This document shows, piece after piece, positions 55,662 through 64,000 of a DNA stretch of 64,000 nucleotides. The notes beneath the pieces were generated by a model. The model was not told where the DNA came from. It made no database searches and saw nothing but the letters and a program-made list of their open reading frames with translations. A program made the position numbers and the translations under genes. Origin of the DNA: Adiantum capillus-veneris (Eukaryota; Streptophyta; Polypodiopsida; Polypodiales; Pteridaceae). Position 1 is the stretch's first letter. The number at the start of each line of letters is the position of its first letter. The stretch is taken from positions 40,541,279-40,605,278 of the forward strand of contig CM043970.1 of the NCBI GenBank assembly GCA_014529385.2, read 5' to 3'.

Positions 55662-57454
55662 TGACGGTGGTGCAGCCAAAGTTGGTTCGAGCTGGAAAGT
55701 GTGTTATGCAGTGCAAAGGGTGCTAGCATGCGCATGGCAAAGGTCTAAAGCAGGAACGAAGACCCTGGGAGAGAATGTCGTGGCAAAAGTGTAGGTTTGA
55801 TGTGGCTTTTTAGGCTGATGGTATGCTACCAGGTGCTAAATTGGATGGTGGCCTCATGTGTCCGAAGTGATGGTTTTGTGTGCCGAAATGTGATGCTTGA
55901 TGTGCTCTAGAAGCTGATCCAGACCGCTCGTCAAACGGAGCCCAGATGTGCGAGATATGGCAAGTTGAAGTGGGATGCTTTGCAAGTCCCGACGGACAGA
56001 GTAGGTACATACATGTGGCGAAAAATGGGATCAATGAATACACGTGTAAAGCTCAAGCTGTCGATCATGCCGGTCTTTTCGGTTCGCCATTCGGAGCTGA
56101 GACGAGCAAGTTATGGCCTGTGGAATATTTGCCGAGGGTCGGGTATGTGCTCATCGGGCCATATTGGTGGGCGCGCTGACAGGCATGTTTTGTAGGCTCG
56201 CCAAGATTCTAGAAAATTGTATGCAATGTGGGGAGTTAGCCAAAATTTGCGGATCACCGATCAGAGTCATGGGCATCGCTATACGCATAGTTCCAGTAGG
56301 CAAGCAACCATGATGAAAAGAGGTCGAATGTTTTTTTCCACTTTTGGACATGTTTTTCGCGGCTAGCGTGGCATCGAGTGGTGGACAAGGATTGGAATTC
56401 GGATTCAGCACGGTGAAATTCTCATGTGGCATAACTGGGAGAAACTCATCTGACGAATTTGAGCATGCGAAGCACCGACGGCATGGAACACTTATATTAA
56501 GACTTTACCTTGGTTATCAATTGTAAAGGGAAAAGGATATGGTGGCTGGAGTTTGCAAATGAATAATGCTTTGAGGAGGAATAAAAATAAAGGGCAAGTG
56601 GAGGTTTTTTTGAACACTTATATTAAGACTTTACCTTGGTTATCAATTGTAAAGGGAAAAGGATATGGTGGCTGGAGTTTGCAAATGAATAATGCTTTGA
56701 GGAGGAATAAAAATAAAGGGCAAGTGGAGGTTTTTTTGAAGTGAAAAAAGGAGCAATAGCGCCGGGCGCTATTGCTTGCTAAGTGGCTTTTTTTTAGCAA
56801 GTTTGAGAAAGAACAAAAGGAAGAAGAGGCCTCGTTTTCGAAGAAAGGAGGGTTTTTTTCCTTGGGCTTGGGAGAAGGAGGGAGGGAGAAGAGAACTTCC
56901 TCGACGGTTTGTTTTAGAGCTTTTGAGCTGCTTGTTCGTTTGGAACCATGGAGAGCTCACGAAGAGCAGTGGCCATGGAACCTTCAAGCCGAGCTTGAGC
57001 GGGGCTCGCCCCTTTGATCTTTAGTGTGCCCTGGTTGCAGCAATGATGGTTGTACAGTGTTTGGTGCCAATGAATGAAAGAAGGCCCCATTGCAGTGAGT
57101 TTTGTGCGTCGTCTCGCCCCCCTTCCCCCCTTCTCTTTTGCTCTCGTGTGTGTGCGTGCGGGCGTATCGGCAGGTGTGTGCCGCCCCGACGGAGTGTTGC
57201 AAAGAGAGAGAGAGAGAGAGAGAGAGAGTGCGTGTGGCGTTTTGAGCGTGTGGGAGAGCGTAAAAGCTACTGCATTGAAGTGCGCGGATTGTGTGAGTTA
57301 TGGTGTGTCTATGTGAGCGTGTGTGCGCACGTGGTTTGGTGAAAAGAGCGAGTCGAAGGTGCTCGCAAAGTGGATTGGGGTGCAGTGTGTGCCGTGGGCT
57401 ATAGGAGGCATTCCGTGCTGGCGCGCAGGGCGTGCTCCCCATTCCCCCTCTCCA
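55662..57454 (+). repeat. 5' LTR of the gag-only element
   Basis: 1,793 bp. It contains a 126-bp tandem duplication (units from 56,487 and 56,613) that is single in the other LTR, a perfect hairpin at 56,752-56,776 and a (GA)n run at about 57,203-57,228. Confidence 0.93.
56752..56776. other. Perfect 12-bp hairpin in the LTR
   Basis: AGCAATAGCGCC, one G, then GGCGCTATTGCT. The same hairpin is preserved at 60,700-60,724 in the other LTR. Its position in the second half of the LTR, followed by a T-rich stretch, would suit an RNA structure in the leader or near polyadenylation, which is inference. Confidence 0.85.
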
Positions 57455-57459
57455 TCTTC

Positions 57460-57477
57460 TGGTGCCCCCACGGAGGA
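57460..57477 (+). other. Primer-binding site of the gag-only element
   Basis: TGGTGCCCCCACGGAGGA begins five bases after the LTR. It differs from the gypsy primer site at 45,281-45,298 by one base. Confidence 0.85.
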
Positions 57478-57533
57478 GCACACTGATTGCTCCCAGTTAA
57501 GTGAAGAGAAGGAGTTTTTTGGTGTTGGTCGAC

Positions 57534-58500
57534 ATGGCGTCTCGAAGCTATGGTCCAATTTTTACTGGTGAAGAAAATCTTGATGAATGGTTGGCATATT
57601 TTGAGTTGTTTATGTTATCATTGGACATGTGGAGTGATGAAGAAAAGCTAAAGATAGTGCCGCTTGTGCTGCGAGGTAAAGCAAAGGCCTGGTTCGATGG
57701 TCTAGAAGCTGCAATTAAGCAAGATTGGGTTGGTTTTCGAGAGCAGTTTCTCTGCAAGTTTCGCAAGGTGGTGTCGGCTACTGAAGCAGATACGAAGATT
57801 AAAAAGCTATGACAAGAAGTAAGTGAAAATTTTGATGCTTTTGTCGAAAAGTTTGAAGCAAGCTGTAAGGATTTAGTGGCTGTCACCGGAGTGATCAATG
57901 CGGATGGTTTCAAGCTGGAGAAATTCCTAGCTTGCCTGTGTCCTCAAGTTCGAGATAAGGTGGATGATGAAGAGCCAAAGACTTATGCCGAGGCAGTCAG
58001 AGTTGCCCGGGTAAAGAGCAAGAAAATGAAAAGAAAGCTGGAGTTAGGCTTGTTAAAGCCTGCAGATTGTGTGCATGTTGAAGGAGCAGTTTGTTCTATG
58101 GGCCCGTTGAGGATGGTGCCAGTGATGCGAAGTGTGGAGCCTGCTAGGGTAAGGCCTATGATCGATTTTGTTCCTTGGGAATTGCCTGTTTGTGAGGTGT
58201 CTATGCCGATTGTGGAGGAGCTTGTCAACAAAGATGAGCCTTGTATTGAAGAGAGCTTGTGTGTAGAAGAGTTAGCAGATGCCAAGTGTCTAGTGCAACA
58301 TGAAGAGGTGGAGCCTGTTCTCGTGGAGTGCTTGTATGAAAGGGTAACAGATCGTGGCCAAATGGTAGGTGCCGAAAGGTTGGGGTTGGATTATGAACGT
58401 GGGCAGGATGATGGTCCAACTTTTGTGGAGCAGCTAGAGGATGATGATGCAGGTGCCGAATCGGCCTATGGTAAAGATGATGAGGCTACAAGCTCGAGTT
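57534..58500 (+). pseudogene. gag: gag of the TR-GAG-like element
   Basis: ATG at 57534 opens MASRSYGPIFTGEENLDEWL and KIVPLVLRGKAKAWFDGLEA, a clear Retrotrans_gag domain. One TGA at 57,810-57,812 (after KIKKL) interrupts the frame, which continues in phase as QEVSENFDAFVEKFEASCKD and EPKTYAEAVRVARVKSKKMK. After this come Val/Glu-rich residues up to about 58,500, where a frameshift leads to the second ORF. The layout parallels the gypsy gag (PRTYEDALEVARNKEWKLRK there). No CCHC knuckle is present, which is unusual for a gag. Confidence 0.85.
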
Positions 58501-58504
58501 TCTG

Positions 58505-59440
58505 GGAAACAAGGAGGATAGAGATACGAGCTGGGAGACAGAATCCGAAGAGCCGGTGCTGGTAAAGGTAAAGTTACCTTCGTATATGCATAAGGATGTG
58601 GTGGTTGCCACTATAAAGGATGAGCAGGTGATAGCATCAGAGCTTGGAAATGGAGACATGCAGGTGAGGGTGTTGTGTGGCACCATGCTAATGACGATGC
58701 TCATCAAGGTAGCTGTGGAAAGTGCTTTGATTGTACGACATATACAAGAGTTTCCCAAGAAGGAGAGTGTTGTTGTGGCTAAGAAAGAAGAACAGGTTGA
58801 AGAAGATGGCAAGGGAGAGGCATCAGATACTTGTCGAAGGGAAGAGCAGCTACAATCGCCTATTGATTTCATGGGTGGTGCCTTGGATACAGGTTCTTTT
58901 GTCCAGGAATGCATTGAAGATGAAAACGATTGGGGGTTTGATGACCCGGTGGGTGAGATGGATGAAGAGACACAAGTGCTTGCTAGGAAAGCTTTCACCA
59001 GAATACAGGTGACAGGAGGGTTTGTCCCTCTGCATGTGGAGGTTTCTTTGGGAAAGCAAAAGTCTGCTGCTATGGTGGTCCCGACAGAGGCAGGTATGGA
59101 GGTGAGTATGGAAGTGATGGTGACCGGGGTGCCTGTGTTGAAAGCGTTGCCCGCTAAGCGGAGTGGTTTTTTTGAACATGAAGAAAAGTCTAAGGGTGTG
59201 GGCTTGTTCGAGCTATCAAAGGAAGTTTGCATATGGTGGTTGAAGGGGATGCTGATAAATGCAGCTGTGCAGTGGGCTATCGAGCAGGTGCAGGATTTAC
59301 TTGAAGAGGATCTTGCTTTATATGGTTGGGAGGGAGGGCATGCTATGTTCAATGTGAATGATGATGTGCACTTGGAGAGTGGCATTGGTGCTTTTGGTGG
59401 TGCTTTTTTTGGAAGTGGACAATATGCCTATGAATGCTAG
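58505..59440 (+). CDS. Acidic ORF of unknown function in the gag-only element
   Basis: About 300 open codons in the +1/+2 frame after gag. Reading is sensible from about 58,505 (DTSWETESEEPVLVKVKLPS) and ends SGQYAYEC at 59,440. The protein is rich in Glu, Val, Met and Gly, with DMQVRVLCGTMLMTMLIKVA, GGFVPLHVEVSLGKQKSAAM and KEVCIWWLKGMLINAAVQWA. There are no cysteine clusters, transmembrane pattern or enzymatic motif I know. It was probably fused to gag before the frameshift near 58,500. The lack of stops over 300 codons in a decaying neighbourhood suggests it was recently under selection. Confidence 0.6.
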   Translation, partial: GNKEDRDTSWETESEEPVLVKVKLPSYMHKDVVVATIKDEQVIASELGNGDMQVRVLCGTMLMTMLIKVAVESALIVRHIQEFPKKESVVVAKKEEQVEEDGKGEASDTCRREEQLQSPIDFMGGALDTGSFVQECIEDENDWGFDDPVGEMDEETQVLARKAFTRIQVTGGFVPLHVEVSLGKQKSAAMVVPTEAGMEVSMEVMVTGVPVLKALPAKRSGFFEHEEKSKGVGLFELSKEVCIWWLKGMLINAAVQWAIEQVQDLLEEDLALYGWEGGHAMFNVNDDVHLESGIGAFGGAFFGSGQYAYEC

Positions 59441-59750
59441 GAGCATTGGAAGCATGCCGAGGGAAAATTATGTGGATGATTGGCTATGTGCTAGGATGCA
59501 GCACTATGGGAGGCCGTTGCAAGTGGATGGAAGTGATCAAAGCCAGGTGTTTGACCCAGGTGGATGATGGCAAGTAAAGTAGGGGGTTGGGCAACCCGCA
59601 TGAACAAAGGCAACGGGTAGCAGATGCCAGGTTTTGTACATTTGTTAGGTGGTCTTGTGATGTGCAGAGGGTCTGTTTTGGTGTGGCAGTTTTTTAGTGC
59701 AATAAGACTGTTTGTGGTTGAACATAAATGTTCAACAAGGGGGTTGGCAA

Positions 59751-61145
59751 TGATGGTGCAGCCAAAGTTGGTTCGCGCTGGAAAGTGTGATATGCAGTGC
59801 AAAGGGTTCTAGCATGTGCATGCCAAAGGTCTAAAGCAGGAACGAAGGCCCTGGGAGAGAATGTCGTGGCGAAAGTGTAGGTTTGATGTGGCTTTTTAGG
59901 CCGATGGTATGCTGCCAGGTGCTAAATTGGATGGTGGCCTCATGTGTCTGAAGTGATGGTTTTGTGTGCCGAAATGTGATGCTTGATGTGCTCTAGAAGC
60001 TGATCCAGACCGCTCGTCAAACGGAGCCCAGATGTGCGAGATATGGCAAGTTGAAGTGGGATGCTTTGCAGGTCCCGACGGACAGAGCAGGTACATACAT
60101 GTGGCGAAAAATGGGATCAATGAATACACGTGTAAAGCTCAAGCTGTCGATCATGCCGGTCTTTTTGGTTTGCCATTCGGAGCTGAGACGAGCAAGTTAT
60201 GGCCTGTGGAATATTTGTCGGGGGTCGGGTATGTGCTCATCGGGCCATGTTGGTGGGCGCGCTGACAGGCATGTTTTGTAGGCTCGCCAAGATTCTAGAA
60301 AATTGTATGCAATGTGGGGAGTTAGCCAAAATTTGCGGATCACCGATCAAAGTCATGGGCATCACTATACGCATAGTTCCAGTATGCAAGCAACCATGAT
60401 GAAAAGAGGTCGAATGTTTTTTTCCATTTTTGGACATGTTTTTCGCATCGAGTGGTGGACAAGGATTGGAATTCGGAATCAGCACGGTGAAATTCTCATG
60501 TGGCGTAACTGGGAGAAACTCATCTGACGAATTTGAGCACGCGAAGCACCGATGGCATGGAACACTTATATCAAGACTTTACCTTGGTTATCAATTGTAA
60601 AGGGAAAAGAATATGGTGGCTGGAGTTTGCAAATGAATAATGCTTTGAGGAGGAATAAAAATAAAGGGCAAGTGGAGGTTTTTTTGAAGTGAAAAAAGGA
60701 GCAATAGCGCCGGGCGCTATTGCTTGCTAAGTGGCTTTTTTTAGCAAGTTTGAGAAAGAACAAAAGGAAGAAGAGGCCTCGTTTTCGAAGAAAGGAGGGT
60801 TTTTTTCCTTGGGCTTGGGGAGAAGGAGGGAGGGAGAAGAAAACTTCCTCGACGGTTCGTTTTAGAGCTTTTGAGCTGCTTGTTCATTTGGAGCCATGGA
60901 GAGCTCACGAAGAGCAGTGGCCATGGAACATTCAGGCCGGGCTTGAGCGGGGCTCGCCCCTTTGATCTTTAGTGTGCCTTGGTTGCAGCGATGATGGTTG
61001 TACAGTGTTTGGTGCCAATGAATGAAAGAAGGCTCCCATTGCAGTGAGTTTTGTGCGTCGTCTCGCCCCCCTTCCCCCCTTCTCTTCTGCTCTCGTGTGT
61101 GTGCGTGTGGGCGTATCAGCAGGTGTGTGCCGCCCCGACGGAGTG

Positions 61146-61189
<44 letters not shown>

Positions 61190-61413
61190 CGTGTGGTGTT
61201 TTGAGCATGTGGGAGAGCGTAAAAGCTACTGTATTGAGGTGCGCGGGTTGTGTGAGTTATGGTGCGTCTATGTGAGCACGTGTGCGCACGTGGTTTGGTG
61301 AAAAGAGCGAGTCGAAGGTGCTCGCAAAGTGGATTGGGGTGCAGTGTGTGCCGTGGGCTATAGGAGGCATTCCGTGCTGGCGCGTTGGGCGTGCTCCCCA
61401 TTCCCCCTCTCCA
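59751..61413 (+). repeat. 3' LTR of the gag-only element
   Basis: 1,663 bp, colinear with the 5' LTR but with a single 126-bp unit and a longer (GA)n run (about 61,151-61,187). The hairpin is at 60,700-60,724. Confidence 0.93.
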
Positions 61414-61562
61414 ACTGTATGGCTCATGATTATGCCAACTAAGAGTTTATAAGGCTCTGAAAAACCTGTTTTTTTAAGAAAAGAAAGAAAAGAAAAAGAA
61501 AAGAAATAATATGATAATAATAATATGTACACTTGATAATCCTACCGCATTCTCCCCCCTTC
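61414..61562 (-). repeat. LTR fragment plus polypurine tract of a third minus-strand element
   Basis: On the minus strand GGAAGGGGGGAGAA (61,550-61,562) is followed by TGCGGTAGGATTATC, the look of a polypurine tract and LTR start. The fragment stops at the gag-only element, which probably inserted here. Confidence 0.45.
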
Positions 61563-62245
61563 CTAGAGTGAGTCGCCCCAGACGAACATGTGGTAGAGTG
61601 CATGGAAATAAAGCACGTGCCTATGCATAGCTGTATAGTGTGTCTCTATGATATGGATGGAGGATATGCATGGGGAAACAAACTGATGTGCAAGAGAGAG
61701 GTGCTGAACAATATTTTCAATGGCTATTGGTGGCAAGGTCACATTGAAGCTGCGTGGTCCGAACAGTAGAATTGTAGAGGACGTGCCCTGTGTTTGACGG
61801 TAACCTGCAAATGTTGTGATTCTGCTGGTTGTTGGGCTTGAGGGCTTTGTTTTGGTTGCCACTAAAATTGCTTGTGGATTTCCAAGAAGAGGCCTCATGG
61901 GAGCGGGTTGGTTTTGGTTGCCATACCCACTTGACATTGTTGGGTTTTTGAGGGTGGTGTTTCATTGGCCTAGTTTGTCTAACAAAAGTCGTAGGCAATT
62001 TGGCGAGGTCTAATTTCTGTGTAGGCAATGTAGGCGGACTTGTATTGTTTTGTTGTTTTGGTATTCACAATTGCTTAGGATTGGTTTGCATGATGGATTT
62101 TTTAACCCATATTTTCTTGACCACGGTTGGAATATCGTTGAGCTAGTGCATGTGGTGATGGTAGAGGTTCCCATACATGGTCTGTATGTACGAAGGACGT
62201 GGAAAAATATTGGTCCTTTTGTTTGAGCAGTAAGGTATTGTCCTG

Positions 62246-62590
62246 TCAGTTTGGAATGGCTCGATAAGTGCGCATCCACGACACTCCTAGAATAACTGCT
62301 TCGTTAAGATGCTGATCTTTGGCCACATGAAAGTGATGCAGATAAACTGTTCCATCAATGGTGATTGGTACATTTATGTGGCCCAAATTGTCCATAATGC
62401 CTTTGTTTGCTACTTTGAACCTAATAGTGTTTGGCATTAGAGGCTCTCGTGTGCTTTTTCTGAAAGTGGAGTAGTTAACTACATTAGCTCTACACACACA
62501 CACACACATACACACACAACAGACACACCCAGGTTGTATGGTCACGTACTCCACTGCTTCCGTGCATTGCGATGTAGAGCATGCTCCCAC
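62246..62590 (-). pseudogene. Retropepsin-like relic
   Basis: The minus-strand frame contains FKVANKGIMDNLGHINVPIT, YLHHFHVAKDQHLNEAVILG and VSWMRTYRAIPN. The last resembles the ILGxxWL(R)xxxAxI end of gypsy proteases. The active-site DTG/DSG triad is not visible, because upstream lies a CA-repeat-derived Cys/Val stretch. Downstream frames to 61,563 are rich in Gln, Pro and Thr and broken. It is probably the remains of a pol or pol-derived gene just upstream of the third polypurine tract. Confidence 0.4.
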
Positions 62591-62642
62591 AAAACCCCCT
62601 TTCTCTCTCTCTCTCCTCTCGATGTACTTGCAAAGGCGGTCG

Positions 62643-62646
<4 letters not shown>

Positions 62647-62687
<41 letters not shown>
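62647..62687. repeat. (CT)n microsatellite
   Basis: About 41 bp. On the minus strand it is a GA run just downstream of a promoter-like cluster. Confidence 0.97.
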
Positions 62688-62689
<2 letters not shown>

Positions 62690-62730
62690 GGCTCAAGAAA
62701 TAGCACCCAACGCGCCTAATCGAGGCCCTC

Positions 62731-62768
62731 TATATATTTAGTTGTGGGCCCACCGAGCATTAGGGTTT
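62731..62768 (-). promoter_or_regulatory. Promoter-like cluster: telo box, GGGCCC site, TATA
   Basis: On the minus strand AAACCCTAA (62,760-62,768) is followed by GTGGGCCCAC (62,744-62,753) and TAAATATATA (62,731-62,740), then a GA run. Telo box plus TGGGCC sites and TATA are typical of plant housekeeping promoters. Transcription would run leftward into the retropepsin-like region. Motifs are seen; promoter activity is inference. Confidence 0.45.
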
Positions 62769-62789
62769 CCTTGACGGGGTCGCAGGGAA

Positions 62790-63300
62790 AATGTAATTGC
62801 CTGGCAAGCCCGCAGGGAAAATTAAATTGCCTGACGAACTTTTTGTTGGTTTTGAGGTTGCTCTCAATCACTTGTTTGTGATCATGTTGAGTGTCATTAT
62901 GTAAACATGTTAATAAGACCTTGCACACAAAATTTTAGGTAATTACATCAATATTAAATCCTTGGTCCGAATTACTTCACAAAATGATTGTGATGCACCT
63001 CTCATGTTTCCTGGTGAGCAATCTTGTTGAACTAAGGACCTAAGGTAAACATAAACAAAGACTATAGCACCTAAAGCTACCAACTTGAAAGACAAAGATA
63101 TCAATCTGAAAAGAATATTAAGTTTACCTCATTGCTTCGATTATTTTGCTGCAACCTCCAGCTCCTCACTTGAGACTCTCAATATTCTTCAACTTCTTTG
63201 TCTAAGCCCAAGCTTTGTCCTCTTTCTTCTAATTGTATTAAGAAATTAGTGGAGGTTCTTTATATTCTTCTTGATTTCTTGAAGTTAATGATTAATAGAA
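62790..63300. other. Stretch without a supportable gene
   Basis: AT-rich DNA. CGCAGGGAAAAT(G/T) occurs twice near 62,781-62,822. No ORF with a domain. Confidence 0.35.
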
Positions 63301-63308
63301 TCCTTCAG

Positions 63309-63572
63309 CTATAATAACAAATGGTTTTCTAGCTTAAGAATGCCCCTCTCTATTGCAAGGTTTTGTGGATAGCCTAATAGACCTTTCATACTATCCCCTA
63401 CAAATTTCATCAATGAAGAGTAGTTGAAAAATGGTGGAGTGCATTTGGTGATGGCTCCTGCTAGGCTGCGTTTTAGTGCACTAACGATAGAGAGTGTTAG
63501 TTGTTGATGACAAGGGGCTTTCTCAAGGTTCATGGGTGCTCTTTTCTCAAGATGCATCTCGACCTCCACCAA
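63309..63572 (-). CDS. Hypothetical 87-residue ORF after a primer-like site
   Basis: The minus-strand frame opens VEVEMHLEKRAPMNLEKAPC and ends LENHLLL. It has no recognised domain. It begins just beyond a primer-site-like motif, so it could be a leader or gag start of a decayed element whose LTR extends to the right. Confidence 0.25.
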   Translation of the reverse strand: MVEVEMHLEKRAPMNLEKAPCHQQLTLSIVSALKRSLAGAITKCTPPFFNYSSLMKFVGDSMKGLLGYPQNLAIERGILKLENHLLL

Positions 63573-63585
63573 GGCGTTGATACCA
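63573..63585 (-). other. Primer-binding-site-like sequence
   Basis: The minus strand reads TGGTATCAACGCC. The first eight bases match the initiator tRNA-Met site. If real, an LTR ends just to the right (63,586 onward) and may run off the window. Confidence 0.35.
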
Positions 63586-63631
63586 TATCAAAGTCTACGA
63601 TGCAGAAGCGTAGAGACCAAGGAGAGTGAGC

Positions 63632-63633
<2 letters not shown>

Positions 63634-63662
<29 letters not shown>
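63634..63662. repeat. (GA)n microsatellite
   Basis: About 29 bp of GA, inside the possible LTR region. Confidence 0.95.
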
Positions 63663-63664
<2 letters not shown>

Positions 63665-64000
63665 TCCTGAACCAATGAACCTTGGCAATGAATAATTGAA
63701 TGTGTATACAATGGAGGCAAGGGGTTGCTTACATAGCAACTTCAGTAAATTTTCCGACTCAGAATTTGACAAATAAGTCAAATAAATACCTAAATTCCAA
63801 AAGAAATAATGGGACAAAATTGGACAGTTCTCTTGAGATGCCAAATAACTAACAATAACAACATACATTAATATAGATCTCAAAAAAGATATTTTACATA
63901 CAATTGTCCAATTAAAATTGGTGATCAAGACATAAAGAGGTTTAGCTAGGACAAAATACATGTATATAAATATTTAATGATATCCATGATGTCCCATGAA

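Larger units (their letters stand above)
55662..61413 (+). mobile_element. Non-autonomous gag-only LTR element (TR-GAG-like)
   Basis: Two long direct repeats, 55,662-57,454 and 59,751-61,413, start TGA(C)TGG-like TG and end CTCTCCA. Between them lie a primer site, a gag ORF, an acidic ORF and a polypurine stretch (AAGGGGG before 59,751). There is no protease, RT or integrase. Known plant TR-GAG elements have this design and depend on enzymes from relatives. The LTRs are nearly identical apart from a 126-bp tandem duplication and microsatellite length, so insertion is fairly young. No target duplication was found. Confidence 0.9.

Overview
The window reads as nuclear DNA of a land plant. It holds plant-type Ty1/copia and Ty3/gypsy retrotransposons, a gag-only LTR element, a LINE relic, genes with GT-AG introns, and long CT, CA and GT microsatellites. 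The RT, integrase and LINE zinc-finger wording reminds me of fern or other non-seed-plant elements, but that placement is only an impression and cannot be proved here. No tRNA, rRNA, CRISPR array or bacterial-style operon was seen. Almost every protein-coding stretch is broken by stops or frameshifts, so this is mostly an archive of mobile elements.

Layout. 1-10.4 kb: AT-rich, gene-poor DNA with a MITE (4853-5089), a 21-bp minisatellite, a 175-bp tandem duplication and a minus-strand copia relic (7.19-8.76 kb). 10.4-12.66 kb: a spliced RING-like gene with two in-frame TAA codons, whose second intron is filled with an ACCGGT minisatellite. 12.7-14.2 kb: LINE 3' relic. 14.2-15.8 kb: a small minus-strand ORF, a CG-rich repeated cassette, and a 319-bp copy of the copia gag from 8.1 kb. 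16.6-18.8 kb: an Ulp1/C48-like protease gene. 19.1-20.3 kb: a convergent unknown gene. 20.7-21.2 kb: microsatellites. 21,301-26,488: a complete copia element bounded by a perfect 5-bp target duplication. 26.5-32.4 kb: degenerate repeats, an isolated gypsy RT piece, and a gypsy relic with a second MITE copy inserted.

32.8-38.3 kb and 47.9-54.8 kb hold two diverged minus-strand copies of an unrecognised multi-block protein (conserved N-block, Lys/Glu/Gln-rich and coiled-coil middle, conserved C-block). Each ends at a polypurine tract, and copy 1 also abuts a short LTR with TG...CA ends. Between them lies a full-length minus-strand gypsy element (38,843-46,335) with about 1.1-kb LTRs. A second copia (50,714-53,902) is nested in copy 2 with a CTGGG target duplication. 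At 55,662-61,413 is a gag-only LTR element (TR-GAG-like). Its primer-binding site matches that of the gypsy element at 17 of 18 bases, suggesting an autonomous/non-autonomous pair. 61.4-64 kb holds a third polypurine-tract end, a retropepsin-like relic, a promoter-like cluster and a primer-site-like sequence.

The most interesting items are the unrecognised LTR-linked protein family, the 8-bp-TSD MITE family, the shared primer site of the gag-only and gypsy elements, and the intronic ACCGGT minisatellite.
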